The notes: generated from the sequence alone by a model not told the origin. A DNA stretch of 51,663 nucleotides from a virus (IMGVR_UViG_3300050821_016825:1-51663), one strand, 5' to 3'. Positions 7,624-15,888 are shown, numbered from the stretch's first letter. Numbers and translations are program-made.

Positions 7624-7848
7624 CTAGACTTTGCCCTCGGCGATGGCAAGGGCTTTTTGCAGGCGCGCGACTTCGAGCAGCAGCGGTCCCTGCTGAAGAT
7701 GGTAGGTATCGACGACGTGGCGCAGGGCATGGTTGTCCCGCTCGACCTCTGCGAGGCACCTCACGGTGTCGCAGTGGGCCCTGTAGCGGGCCTTGAGGTT
7801 CGACAGAGCGCCTCGAAGCCATCGCAATGTGGACCTGGAAGGAGACAT
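7624..7848 (-). CDS. Small coiled-coil protein (74 aa)
   Basis: Basic N-terminus (MSPSRSTLRWLRGALSNLKA) followed by a heptad-like segment rich in L, E, R and H. No family recognised. The ATG at 7848 is preferred over the in-frame GTG at 7857 because a TACAGT box lies seven bases upstream of it. Confidence 0.55.
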   Translation of the reverse strand: MSPSRSTLRWLRGALSNLKARYRAHCDTVRCLAEVERDNHALRHVVDTYHLQQGPLLLEVARLQKALAIAEGKV

Positions 7849-7855
7849 GGCGTTC

Positions 7856-7861
7856 ACTGTA
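7856..7861 (-). promoter_or_regulatory. -10 box TACAGT, leaderless spacing
   Basis: TACAGT, seven bases (GAACGCC), ATG at 7848. Same geometry as the other leaderless candidates. Confidence 0.4.
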
Positions 7862-7914
7862 CCGGAGGGACCGGGGCTGGAGAAGCGCCAATGGGAATGC
7901 CGTGCTGGCGGGAC

Positions 7915-8205
7915 TCAGGTGTCGAGCATGTCCCAGTCCTCACCCATGACCCAGCGAATGGCGGAGAGCTTGCCGTTGAGCATGCCCCATTCAAAGTCCG
8001 TCCATTGAAGGGACTCATCCTTGTACTTCTCTTCAATTCGCTTCGCCGCTGCTTTCGCTTGTTCCCAGATTTTCGGGTCGCATTTTGGCTCGATTCCGTC
8101 CAGCATCTTCTGCTTATAGCACTGGTGGCGGTTGTACCAGACCTTGTCCGTCAATTCCTGCTCTGCTTCCAGGATTATTTTCTTGAGGCGAAGTCTCATG
8201 TTCAT
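7915..8205 (-). CDS. Conserved-looking phage protein, unknown function (96 aa)
   Basis: Helical and charged, with ELTDKVWYNRHQ near residue 18 and a C-terminal FEWGMLNGKLSAIRWVMGED; I recall similar tails in environmental phage proteins but no function. The ATG overlaps the stop of the HNH gene by four bases (ATGA), so it is coupled to it. Confidence 0.6.
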   Translation of the reverse strand: MNMRLRLKKIILEAEQELTDKVWYNRHQCYKQKMLDGIEPKCDPKIWEQAKAAAKRIEEKYKDESLQWTDFEWGMLNGKLSAIRWVMGEDWDMLDT

Positions 8206-8921
8206 ACAGGATTGGGGGAAATGCCGTGTTGAAGGAGGAGCGATCTCAGATGTTCGTTTTCATTTTTCAGTGCCATGACCCGCTTGCGATCATCGAAGTG
8301 TTTTCTGGAGTGCTCTTTGCGTGTCAGGACCTCAAGGTTCTCGGGCCGATTGTCCGATTTGTCTGTATTTTCATGGTCTACATCTTCATCTTTCCTAAGA
8401 TACCTCCCCAGCTTTTTCTCCATTTCAAGGCGATGTTCCATGACGTAACCATCCTTTGTTGCGTGGGGATGATCGGGCTTGTAGCGGTACACATATCCCG
8501 ATTTGAGGAGTCTCCTCCCTCCCCTCCAATTGGAAGCCTGTGCCCCAAACCTTCCTTCAGGATATTTTACATCGAGAGCAACTTTGATCCCCCGAGTCTC
8601 TATTCCCATTGCTTCCAGGGTTTGCTTGATTGTCGTGGCGGCTGCCCCGATTTCTAAAGCGATGCTGCGAAGAGATCGCTTCTTCACCACATATTGCTCT
8701 CGCAACCATTCGCGGTCTCGGATAAATGGGTTTGAGGAAACCCGGGGCCGAAGACACCGCGCATGTGGCTTGGCTTCTATGCCATGCTTTTTCAGAAGCC
8801 TGCCGATCGTCGCACGGTTGACCCCATATTGCTCCGCGATGGTTCGTTCGCTGGAATTGGGATCGTTGGTATAGAGCTCGATGAGTTTCTCTTTGGAAAG
8901 GAAGAAAGGTGGGCGAGGCAT
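8202..8921 (-). CDS. HNH homing endonuclease with N-terminal helix-turn-helix (239 aa)
   Basis: Two helix-turn-helix-like segments are visible (SERTIAEQYGVNRATIGRLL about 24-41, and SLRSIALEIGAAATTIKQTL about 82-101). They are followed by the HNH core: MEHRLEMEKKLGRYL, DVDHENTDKSDNRPENLEVL, with the conserved D-H and N-x-x-DNRPxNL. The pattern is that of freestanding homing enzymes with a DNA-binding module. Lower GC than neighbours and its own consensus-like promoter (8945-8973) indicate a mobile insertion among the fibre genes. Confidence 0.9.
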   Translation of the reverse strand: MPRPPFFLSKEKLIELYTNDPNSSERTIAEQYGVNRATIGRLLKKHGIEAKPHARCLRPRVSSNPFIRDREWLREQYVVKKRSLRSIALEIGAAATTIKQTLEAMGIETRGIKVALDVKYPEGRFGAQASNWRGGRRLLKSGYVYRYKPDHPHATKDGYVMEHRLEMEKKLGRYLRKDEDVDHENTDKSDNRPENLEVLTRKEHSRKHFDDRKRVMALKNENEHLRSLLLQHGISPNPV

Positions 8922-8944
8922 GGGTGAGTTGGGAATGTGCCTGC

Positions 8945-8973
8945 ATCGTAGTGCTGGCGAATGGTAAAGTCAA
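8945..8973 (-). promoter_or_regulatory. Sigma70-like promoter of the HNH/modification operon
   Basis: TTGACT (8968-8973), 17-base spacer, TACGAT (8945-8950), about 20 bases before the HNH ATG. It would drive 8921 down to 5011. One of the few promoters here with a good -35 box. Confidence 0.7.
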
Positions 8974-9032
8974 CACAATCAACACTGTGCAACCAATAAA
9001 CATGCCAACGTTTCACAATGATAATCAGCATC

Positions 9033-9062
9033 AAAAAACCGCCCAACGATTTGGGCGGTTTT
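9033..9062 (-). terminator. Intrinsic terminator, probably bidirectional
   Basis: Stem AAACCGCCCAA/TTGGGCGGTTT with a four-base loop, flanked by A-run and T-run, so it works on either strand. On the minus strand it ends the tail transcript after the gene at 9119. Confidence 0.85.
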
Positions 9063-9118
9063 GTAATGCTATTGAATGGCCTGTGTAAGTCCTCTTTGCA
9101 ACACTTGACAGAAGTCGA

Positions 9119-9643
9119 TTAAGCTGTGGCGAAGCGAATTTGGTAAGAGACGTTGACATTATTGTTGGTCGCGCAGAGGCTGCTCGCATAGGTGTTCCCT
9201 GCGAACAGAGTGCCTGCGCTCGTCGTGGAGACGTTGAACAGGCCGACGTTGGAGATGCTTCGGCCGCCCGCGTTGGTGATGAAGGAGTCCGAGGAGTTGA
9301 ACGCAGCGGTGAACTGGACGGTCTTCGATGCGATCGTGGAGGGGGACACCGTCTTGCGCGAGTTGGAGGTGTCGGTGAGCTCGGAGGCGAGAGAGGTGTC
9401 CGTGGCGACGGGGGCGCCGCCCGTACCCAGGGCCATGTAGGCCACCGTCTTGGACCCGCCCATTCCCGCAAGCGTCTGACAGAGGAACTGGTCGAAGCCG
9501 AGGTTCGTCACCAGGTTCTTGTTCCAGCCGGAGTCTCCCACGACGACGGTTTCGCCGTCGATGTCCTGGGTGAGGTGGACACGGAACATGCCGCGGACCT
9601 TGATTTCCTGATCAACGGGGCTGGCTTTCCTGCGGGGGGACAT
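9119..9643 (-). CDS. Putative tail fibre or minor tail protein (174 aa)
   Basis: After a short basic N-terminus it contains VHLTQDIDGETVVVGDSGWNK-like sequence, then Gly/Ser/Thr-rich beta structure (YMALGTGGAPVATDTSL, NAGGRSISNVGLFNVSTTS). This is typical of the small phage structural proteins that carry a 'GTGGAP...T.L..E' segment (recalled). The start MSPRRKASP is preceded by CCCCCCCTTCCCCT and a strong extended -10, TGGTATACT. Exact place in the virion unknown. Confidence 0.65.
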   Translation of the reverse strand: MSPRRKASPVDQEIKVRGMFRVHLTQDIDGETVVVGDSGWNKNLVTNLGFDQFLCQTLAGMGGSKTVAYMALGTGGAPVATDTSLASELTDTSNSRKTVSPSTIASKTVQFTAAFNSSDSFITNAGGRSISNVGLFNVSTTSAGTLFAGNTYASSLCATNNNVNVSYQIRFATA

Positions 9644-9663
9644 AGGGGAAGGGGGGGATTCCC

Positions 9664-9686
9664 GCCCAGTATACCACAGGTTGTGG
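9664..9686 (-). promoter_or_regulatory. Late promoter copy 1: CCACAACCTGTGGTATACTGGG core
   Basis: Inverted repeat CCACA-ACC-TGTGG (9674-9686) joined to extended -10 TGGTATACT. The core ACAACCTGTGGTA is shared exactly with 17721-17743 and 25450-25473. No -35 box at 17 bases. Confidence 0.7.
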
Positions 9687-9705
9687 CTGCCCCTTCCGCC
9701 ATACA

Positions 9706-10857
9706 CTAGCCATTGACGAACTGGTCGAGCGCCGTGCCCAGGTTGGCGTTCAGTTGCTCCAGTTCGAGCACCACCGTGTCCCCCTTGTAGTCCACGGAGA
9801 CGATCAGCAGGTTGTTGCTGCCGAAGAAGGTGTTGCCCGTGCGCGTGGAGAGGACCTCGCAGGTGTCTCCGACGTGGATGGTGTCGATGGGGTAGTTGGT
9901 ATTTACCGTCACCTGGGCGGAAATCTTGGCGTCCTTCTTGTCGGCCAGCTCCTTGTTGCCGAACTGGTCCGCCGTGGTCCCGTTGGGGACGCTGGAGTCG
10001 CTGATGATCTCGCTGATCTTGCCCGTGGCCGGAGAGCCCGTGCCGTAGGTGGACTTGGAGGTGGCGTCCGCGTAGGTCGTGACGGTGCCGCCCGAGCGCT
10101 TCAGGATGATGTCGTTGATGACCTTCTCGGCGTCCTTCAACGCCTTGATCGAGGCGATGTCTCTTCCCATGGTCAGGCGGTGCGTGGCGCTGCTGGGCTT
10201 GGCCTTGAAGTACAGGTTGCCGTCTTCGCGAATGGCCCACCACCAGCCCGTGCCGGCCATGCCGATGGTCGTGTTCAGGGCATCGAACCACTTCTGCTCG
10301 GTGAAGGTGTAGGTGACGTTGGTCCCGACCGTGGACGTGGTCCCCGCATAGCCGATCAGGGAGCCGGAGTAGACGGCATTGAACTTGTCGATGACGTCCT
10401 TGGCGATCGCCTCCGGATCGACTGTCGTCTGCGTCACGCTGAACGTGTTGGGCGAGCCGTAGTAGGACCGGGTGAGCAGGGAGACCAGGCCCAGGCAGGT
10501 GACGTGGACGCCCTCGTTGCCGTTCTGATCGACGTACGGCTCGTAACGGGAGACGTAGCCCGTGTAGATCAGGGTTGAGGTTTGCGTGGGCGGGCTGACA
10601 GAGGTGTTGATGGTCACGCAGTAGATCCGCACGACGTTCATGAAATTGATGACCGTGCCCTCGGAGAAGTTGTCGAAGGGGGCGCTGACGTCGAGCACGC
10701 ACTCGCCCTGGCCACCGTTGATGATCGTCTTGAAGTTGGGGTCGTTCTTGACGTACATCATCGTGGCGTCGTCGGGGCGCTCGGTCGTCAGGGACTTCTG
10801 GAGCGTCACGCCGTCGGGTGAGTACACTTTTATGTTGTAGGCGCGCTGGAGGGGCAT
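9706..10857 (-). CDS. Tail hub-like minor tail protein (383 aa)
   Basis: Resembles the siphovirus Gp37-like/tail hub proteins: an N-terminal beta domain (NIKVYSPDGVTLQKSL), a middle part with IYTGYVSRYEPYVDQNG and VHVTCLGLVSLLTRSYY, and a C-terminal domain (IHVGDTCEVLS). Those proteins handle tail tip assembly or receptor contact. Its position directly below distal tail and fibre genes fits. A TAAACT box is six bases before the ATG, indicating a leaderless transcript. Confidence 0.7.
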   Translation of the reverse strand: MPLQRAYNIKVYSPDGVTLQKSLTTERPDDATMMYVKNDPNFKTIINGGQGECVLDVSAPFDNFSEGTVINFMNVVRIYCVTINTSVSPPTQTSTLIYTGYVSRYEPYVDQNGNEGVHVTCLGLVSLLTRSYYGSPNTFSVTQTTVDPEAIAKDVIDKFNAVYSGSLIGYAGTTSTVGTNVTYTFTEQKWFDALNTTIGMAGTGWWWAIREDGNLYFKAKPSSATHRLTMGRDIASIKALKDAEKVINDIILKRSGGTVTTYADATSKSTYGTGSPATGKISEIISDSSVPNGTTADQFGNKELADKKDAKISAQVTVNTNYPIDTIHVGDTCEVLSTRTGNTFFGSNNLLIVSVDYKGDTVVLELEQLNANLGTALDQFVNG

Positions 10858-10863
10858 GCGAAC

Positions 10864-10869
10864 AGTTTA
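10864..10869 (-). promoter_or_regulatory. -10 box TAAACT, leaderless spacing
   Basis: TAAACT, six bases (GTTCGC), ATG at 10857. The same GTTCGC/ATTCGC spacer type precedes the gene at 13178. Confidence 0.5.
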
Positions 10870-10871
10870 CC

Positions 10872-12287
10872 TCAGGTGGTCATCTTGGTGATGGCCACGT
10901 TGCGGGCCAGGAAGCTGCCCGCGCCGCTCGTCCCCTGGTAACTGATCTTGTAGGTCTGGCTCGCGGTGGTGTCGACCGTGACGGTGGTGTTGGTGCAAGC
11001 ATTGGTGACGTTGGGGTTGGTGCCGTCGTAGCCGGAGATGATGGCGGAGGCCGCAACGCTCCCGCTGCCGCCCGTACTGCGGCAAGTGACCATGCAGTCG
11101 AGCTTCGAGATGCGCGTGGCGCTGTTGCCGTTCTCGGTAACGGTCAGGGTCAGGAGCAGCGTGCTCCCCAGATAGACGCGCAAGGTGCCGTTGATGTTCT
11201 TCGGCAAGAGGAACGCCTCGAAGCGGTAGACCGAGCCGGCGGCCATGTCGTTGCCCGCGATGGCGACGTTGGTGTTTATGTCCGTCTCGCTCGTGCCTGA
11301 GACGGAGTTGGAGTCCGCACTGGAGCTATACAGCATCGACACCTTGACGGCCGGGACGTTGGCCACTGGCGAGAGCATCTGAAAGTTGGTACCGTCGTAG
11401 CGCACCACCACCACCTGGCCCGAGACGATGTCCCCCGAGACCAGGTTCGTGGCCCCGTCGAGCTTCTTGATGGTCTTGGCCCCCAGCGAGTTGAGGTTCA
11501 GGGTGGCGCTGCCCGTGTTGGTGAAGTTGGCGTTGAAGACGACGAGGTTGCCCGCCGCGTAGGCCCCCAGGGCGGGCGTGGCCGCGACGTAGGCGTTGGC
11601 GCTGCCCGACGTCGTGACGTAGTGGTACGTTCCCGTCTGCAAGTTGGTGACGTTCGTCGTGTTGGTGGCGATGTTGGTCACGTTGGTGTCCACCTGCTGG
11701 GCCACCACGCTCAGGACCGCCTTCAGGCCCTCGCCGAAGGGAGCGGTGACGAAGAGATAGACGTAGTCGTTGGTGCTGAAGGTGTTGGCGGTGGTGCCAT
11801 TGTAGCCGCGGCCTCCGCTGGCCACGGTGAGGGTGTCGGTACTGCGGCCGACGATCAGGGCCTCCTCGTACTGCGTGATGGTCTGCACACCATAGGTGGA
11901 CGTGCTGACCACGGCGAAGGTGGCAACAAAGGCATCGATGCACCAGGTGTCGCCGTTGTTCCAGGTCCCGGCGCTGCCGTCGCCCTTGATGAGGCGCGTG
12001 GTGGTGAGGGCGTTGGTCCCCACGGCCGTGATCATGGCAATGCTGTTGTCGGTCTTGTTCCAGATGATCTTGCCCGCTTGACCGGAGCCGCCGATCGTGG
12101 CGGAGATGCCCGTGCAGTTGAGCGTGGTGCCCGTGCCGCCCGAGGTGGCGGTGCCCGAATAGGGCTGCGGAAAGTTGGCCCCGTTTCCACTCAGGAGCGG
12201 AACGGAGGTCACCGAGTTGTTGATCCCGGCGGAGAGCTGGCCCGAGGCGTTGTCCTTGTTCGAGAGAACGGCGTGCGTGAGCGACAT
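10872..12287 (-). CDS. Tail fibre/appendage protein (471 aa)
   Basis: Almost entirely beta-structured and Asn/Thr/Ser/Gly-rich. A middle segment of NT repeats (TNVTNIATNTTNVTNL) looks like a short trimeric coil. VFNANFTNTGSATLNLNSLG and VVVRYDGTNFQMLSPV follow, a module I know from many phage tail fibres. The C-terminal 130 residues form a second beta domain. No catalytic motif seen. Likely a baseplate appendage or receptor-binding protein. Confidence 0.7.
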   Translation of the reverse strand: MSLTHAVLSNKDNASGQLSAGINNSVTSVPLLSGNGANFPQPYSGTATSGGTGTTLNCTGISATIGGSGQAGKIIWNKTDNSIAMITAVGTNALTTTRLIKGDGSAGTWNNGDTWCIDAFVATFAVVSTSTYGVQTITQYEEALIVGRSTDTLTVASGGRGYNGTTANTFSTNDYVYLFVTAPFGEGLKAVLSVVAQQVDTNVTNIATNTTNVTNLQTGTYHYVTTSGSANAYVAATPALGAYAAGNLVVFNANFTNTGSATLNLNSLGAKTIKKLDGATNLVSGDIVSGQVVVVRYDGTNFQMLSPVANVPAVKVSMLYSSSADSNSVSGTSETDINTNVAIAGNDMAAGSVYRFEAFLLPKNINGTLRVYLGSTLLLTLTVTENGNSATRISKLDCMVTCRSTGGSGSVAASAIISGYDGTNPNVTNACTNTTVTVDTTASQTYKISYQGTSGAGSFLARNVAITKMTT

Positions 12288-12309
12288 GCGAAACGGGGGT
12301 TACCTACCC

Positions 12310-12315
12310 ATTGTA
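12310..12315 (-). promoter_or_regulatory. Extended -10 TGGTACAAT
   Basis: TGGTACAATGGGTAGG, 22 bases before the ATG at 12287, with CCCCC in the leader. Same -10/GGG arrangement as the other late promoters. Confidence 0.5.
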
Positions 12316-12335
12316 CCATTCGCTTGCTCCTGCCC

Positions 12336-13178
12336 CTACAGGTAGGTGGTGCGGAACTTCCCGGTCAAATTGACGCTGAAGGTGCCGTTGATCGTGAAGG
12401 TGCAGACGTTCCCGCCCAGGTCGAGGTTGGGGAAGGACCCCGTGAAATCGACCGCCGTGCCGTTTTTCGTGACCTGCTTGTTCTCGCCGTCGAAGACGAA
12501 GACGTCGTTGGCGCTGGCCGTGCCCGTGTAGGTGATCTCCTCTCCCGTCAGCGTATTGGTGACGTCAATGGAGGTGACACTGGAGGCGCTGCTGAAGATC
12601 AGGGTAAAGACCGCGGGGGCCTTGTAGGTGCCCGCGTTGACAAAGCTCTGGGACGTGGGGCTGCTGGAGAAGGTCAGGGAGGTGGCGGTGTAGCTCCTGG
12701 CCCTGCCGAATGGTGTTTTACATTTGAAGCTCGCCTTCCAGGGGCAGACCGTGATGTTCCAGCCCTGACGATTGGCGAACAGGTCCTCGTAGGCGTCCAG
12801 GGTGGCCACAAAGCGCTTGACGGTGCCATTCTTGTCGGTGTAGTCGAGGTTGCCCTCGCGCTTTCGCAGCGACTTTCTTACGGTGTCCAGGTAAGCGTCG
12901 AGAGCGGCGGCGCTGGACTGCACCGCGATCCCCGAGGCCTCGATGGTGTACTCCCGGAAGTAGTCGCTCGTCAGGTACATCCCGTCCGCCCGTGGGATGT
13001 TGCCCCCGACCAGGTCGCGCGTGGGGCCCTTGAAGACGAGAGACTGGAGCACCATGTTGGTGCCGTCGGAGAGGCTGAAGTTCTCGAAGACGAGCGTATC
13101 GGTCGAGGGCACCGTGTTGAGTGAGCCCATGCCCCCGAAGACCATCGTGTCGAACGCAAACGTGTTGAGCTGGGGCAT
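12336..13178 (-). CDS. Distal tail (Dit)-like protein (280 aa)
   Basis: N-terminal half has the siphovirus 'phage tail component' pattern (LDAYLDTVRKSLRKREGNLD, LDAYEDLFANRQGWNITVCP). The C-terminal half ends with ITVDNTLTGE-like sequence (TNTLTGEEITYTGTASANDV, FVFDGENKQVTKNGT), characteristic of distal tail proteins that connect tail tube and tip. Lies right after the tape measure as expected. TAAGCT is six bases before the ATG. Confidence 0.8.
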   Translation of the reverse strand: MPQLNTFAFDTMVFGGMGSLNTVPSTDTLVFENFSLSDGTNMVLQSLVFKGPTRDLVGGNIPRADGMYLTSDYFREYTIEASGIAVQSSAAALDAYLDTVRKSLRKREGNLDYTDKNGTVKRFVATLDAYEDLFANRQGWNITVCPWKASFKCKTPFGRARSYTATSLTFSSSPTSQSFVNAGTYKAPAVFTLIFSSASSVTSIDVTNTLTGEEITYTGTASANDVFVFDGENKQVTKNGTAVDFTGSFPNLDLGGNVCTFTINGTFSVNLTGKFRTTYL

Positions 13179-13184
13179 GCGAAT

Positions 13185-13190
13185 AGCTTA
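13185..13190 (-). promoter_or_regulatory. -10 box TAAGCT (TGGTAAGCT), leaderless spacing
   Basis: Extended -10 TGGTAAGCT, six bases (ATTCGC), ATG at 13178. It overlaps the end of the tape measure gene. Confidence 0.5.
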
Positions 13191-13197
13191 CCAGAGA

Positions 13198-15270
13198 TCA
13201 CTGCGAGCCCTGTTGCTGAAGTTGGATGATCCGAGTGACGCCGCTGGCCGCGCCGTTCTGGACCATGCTTTTCGCCTGCATCTGGAAGGTGGCCGAGTTG
13301 GTCGCCGTGGCCAGGCGCTTGAGGTCCGCGATCATGTCGTCCACGTTCTTCTTGGTCACCTTCGCCATGTCGGCGAGGGCGGTCGTCATGGTGTCGTGCA
13401 GGCCGAGGAGGGCCGTCTGCGTCTCGATCAGTTGCGTCCGCTCCAGCCCGTAGGCCGCCTGTTCCAGCACCATCTTGCCCTGGAGCATTTTCTGCTCGTC
13501 CTGCACCTGCTTCACCTTCTTGGCGTGGTTCGCGTCGAGGTCGGTCTCCTGATCGGTGAGCTTGCCCGTGTCCTTGTTGTATTTCGTGGTCGCCTTGCTC
13601 TTCTCCGCGTTGATGCTGTCGATCTGCCGCTGGAAGTCCGTCTTGCCCGCGTAGGCGTCGGCCGCCGACAACTGGTCCGGGGTGAGCGCGCCGCTGGCCT
13701 TGTAAGCGTCGAGGGCCTGTTTCTCCTGATCGTACTCCTTCTGCGTCTTCTCGATCTCGTCGTTGGTCTGCACGCTGACCGAGCCGCGGCGGTCCTCCTG
13801 CTGCTTGCGCAGGGCCAGCTGGTCCAGTTTGTCCTTGAGCGTTTGCAGTTTGTTCTCCTGCTTGCCGACCGCGTCCTCCTCCTTCGCAGTGATGTCGTCC
13901 ATCGTCTGGGCAAAGGAGTCTTTCAGGTTCTGGAGGGACTCCTTGATGTTGCCCACCTGCTCGGCGTAGGTGTCGTTGAGGCTTTGAAGCGACTCCTTGT
14001 CTCGCTCCATGCTGGCTTCCATCGACTGCATCCTGTTCTGATGGGCATTGTCCAGCTCGGCGAGCTTGTTGGTGATGTTGCGGGAGGAGTCGTCGTATCT
14101 GGTGTTGAGGGCGTCGACCTCCGTCTTCAGCTTCTCGACCGCCTTGCCCGCGCCGCCCGCGACGTCGGGCAGGGTCTTGAGCGATGCTGTCCAGGCTTCC
14201 TGCGATTTGAGCGCCGCCATTTGTGAATCGCCAAGGAACGGGCCTTCGACCTGCGGCTTCATGTCCTTGGGATTTACGCCCATGATTTGACCGAATTCCG
14301 CGTTGTTGGCCGAGTTGCTCTTGCCGAGGAAGTCGTTCCAGACCTCGGTGGCCCCAAGGGTGAGGATCTCGAAGCCCTTGACTGCCTCGGAAAGTTGTTC
14401 GATGGCGAACGTGGCAGGCCCGACGCTGACGCGCCCGAGAGTGGTTTCCAGGTCCTGCCAGGCCGCGCCCAGTCGCTTGGTCTGTTCCGCGTAGCCACCC
14501 TGGTTCTTGGCCGCCATCGCATCGATCGTCCCTTCCTGGGTGAGCAGGTAGTGATAGGCGACCAGGGCCTTGGAGGCGTCGTCGAGGGCCGTGTACTTCT
14601 CGTGGATGCCCTGTGCATCCATGTACTCCTGCAGGCGGTGGGCGTTGAGGTCGATGCCCACGTCCACCAGCGCCCGGCCGTAGCCGCGCAGGCCCCGTTC
14701 GAGCTGGGCGAACCCCTGTTGCTCGTCGGTCCCCGTGGCCTGGCCGATCTTCACGGCGAGGTCCGCCATGCCCAGGCTCAGTTGCTCGGCCTGGTCCTTG
14801 CCCATGCCCATGCTGGTGGCAAACATGTCGGCACTGGTCACGAAGCCACCGATCTCGAGCGTCGAGCGGTGCAGTTCCGTCGCCATGTCCGAGATTGCCG
14901 TGGACATGCCTGGCAGGTCCGAGCCAAAGAGGACCTCCGCTTTGGTCTGGATGATTTGCATCTGCGATCCCGCATCGAGCGCAGCCACGGCGAAGTCCTT
15001 CAGTCCGCTGACGACCGACGCCAGCGTGGTCGCCAGGCCCATGCCAGCGGCAATCGACCCGACCATCCCCAGGTTGAAACCGCCCACAGCCGATGTGGCC
15101 TCGGGGACCACGTTCCCCAGCGCATCGAAATTCTTGTACGTCCCGTCCATGTAGGGCCCGATGTCCACCAGCGTGCCGCGCAGGTTCTGGAAGTTCTGCG
15201 CCGCCTGCTGGATGACAGGGGAGGCATTGTCCTGCGCCGACAGTGTGATCTTTGCCTCGGTGTCGGCCAT
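13198..15270 (-). CDS. Tape measure protein (690 aa)
   Basis: Begins MADTEAKITLSAQDNASPVI, the usual opening of tape measure proteins. A hydrophobic segment lies about 68-95 (GMVGSIAAGMGLATTLASVV), then helical domains. A long charged coiled coil follows at about 380-600 (repeated E/Q/K/L heptads with MDDITAKEEDAVGKQENKLQ). By the rule of thumb of about 1.5 A per residue, the tail would be near 100 nm. Follows the chaperone genes as in other siphoviruses. No lysozyme-like domain seen. Confidence 0.9.
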   Translation of the reverse strand: MADTEAKITLSAQDNASPVIQQAAQNFQNLRGTLVDIGPYMDGTYKNFDALGNVVPEATSAVGGFNLGMVGSIAAGMGLATTLASVVSGLKDFAVAALDAGSQMQIIQTKAEVLFGSDLPGMSTAISDMATELHRSTLEIGGFVTSADMFATSMGMGKDQAEQLSLGMADLAVKIGQATGTDEQQGFAQLERGLRGYGRALVDVGIDLNAHRLQEYMDAQGIHEKYTALDDASKALVAYHYLLTQEGTIDAMAAKNQGGYAEQTKRLGAAWQDLETTLGRVSVGPATFAIEQLSEAVKGFEILTLGATEVWNDFLGKSNSANNAEFGQIMGVNPKDMKPQVEGPFLGDSQMAALKSQEAWTASLKTLPDVAGGAGKAVEKLKTEVDALNTRYDDSSRNITNKLAELDNAHQNRMQSMEASMERDKESLQSLNDTYAEQVGNIKESLQNLKDSFAQTMDDITAKEEDAVGKQENKLQTLKDKLDQLALRKQQEDRRGSVSVQTNDEIEKTQKEYDQEKQALDAYKASGALTPDQLSAADAYAGKTDFQRQIDSINAEKSKATTKYNKDTGKLTDQETDLDANHAKKVKQVQDEQKMLQGKMVLEQAAYGLERTQLIETQTALLGLHDTMTTALADMAKVTKKNVDDMIADLKRLATATNSATFQMQAKSMVQNGAASGVTRIIQLQQQGSQ

Positions 15271-15294
15271 CAGGGCGGGGGAATTGCCTTGCCC

Positions 15295-15300
15295 AGTCTA
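15295..15300 (-). promoter_or_regulatory. Extended -10 TGCTAGACT
   Basis: TGCTAGACTGGGC, 24 bases before the tape measure ATG, with ATTCCCCCGCCC in the leader. Confidence 0.45.
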
Positions 15301-15311
15301 GCAGAAAGGGC

Positions 15312-15533
15312 TTATCCGCCCCGCAGGAACTCCTGCCTGCGGCGCTCGTCCTCGCGGACGTTGCCCTCCGTGCGCAGGAAGCCGAGCCAGAGCCGGTAGG
15401 TCGCCTCGTCCATGTCCTCGAGGTCCCGGGGGGTCAGGTGCAGCTCGCGACACAGTTGGAAATCGACGTAGGCCCTGGGCACCTGGGCCTCGCCGATGGT
15501 CGCACGGAGCGCCGCGTCCACTTCCTCAAGCAT
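15312..15533 (-). CDS. Tail assembly chaperone, second frame (73 aa)
   Basis: Contains LCRELHLTPRDLEDMDEATY and WLGFLRTEGN, a short acidic helical protein in the position of the downstream frame of tail assembly chaperones (the T part of G/GT). Its ATG overlaps the A8 run at the end of the upstream frame. Relative to that frame it is +1 (equal to -2), so it is made either by its own start or by an unusual frameshift. Confidence 0.75.
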   Translation of the reverse strand: MLEEVDAALRATIGEAQVPRAYVDFQLCRELHLTPRDLEDMDEATYRLWLGFLRTEGNVREDERRRQEFLRGG

Positions 15534-15888
15534 TTTTTTTCCCCGCCTCGTCCCTGGCGGTCAGCTCGTCGCGCAGGGCCACGAATGCCTCCGAGAGCAG
15601 GTCGTAGTCCTTGGGATGAAGCCCGTCGAGCCAGGACTTCGTGTAGGGCACGTCCTGACCATTCTGGACGATGCGTTCGATGAGGAGCGGCAGCGTGCCC
15701 TCGCAGGCAGCCAGGTAGACGAACGTGGGGATGCCCTTGCCTTCCTTGACCATGCCCGCTTCTTCGGCCTTCTTCATCTCCTCGCGAATGAATCGGTAGA
15801 ACTCGAAATCGGCCCCGTGGTTGAAGTAGGGCTTGAAGGTGACAATTTCGCCGCTGGAAAGCGTGACGACCTTAGGAGTGGAGGACAT
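15526..15888 (-). CDS. Tail assembly chaperone, first frame (120 aa)
   Basis: Acidic, helical protein (FKPYFNHGADFEFYRFIREE, MKKAEEAGMVKEGKG, LLIERIVQNGQDVPYT) located between the major tail protein and the tape measure, the standard place of the G-type chaperone. Ends in DEAGKKNA with the run GGGGAAAAAAAA at the overlap with the next frame. Start MSSTPKVV chosen because it lies at the stop of the small membrane-protein gene upstream, with a 17-base overlap. Confidence 0.8.
   Translation of the reverse strand: MSSTPKVVTLSSGEIVTFKPYFNHGADFEFYRFIREEMKKAEEAGMVKEGKGIPTFVYLAACEGTLPLLIERIVQNGQDVPYTKSWLDGLHPKDYDLLSEAFVALRDELTARDEAGKKNA
15533..15544 (-). promoter_or_regulatory. Candidate frameshift site GGGGAAAAAAAA
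   Basis: Four G then eight A on the minus strand, in the last codons of the first chaperone frame (GGG AAA AAA AAT GCT TGA). A slippery run is expected here by analogy with other phages. The frame needed is +1/-2, not the usual -1. Confidence 0.6.

Noticed and set aside
7613-7891. Longer N-terminus for the methyltransferase
   Set aside because: It would overlap the coiled-coil gene completely and is basic, low-complexity sequence; MPKSQKEI is a natural start.
15533-15544. Canonical -1 frameshift of the tail chaperone
   Set aside because: The second frame is +1/-2 relative to the first; the -1 frame is open only briefly and gives no chaperone-like sequence.
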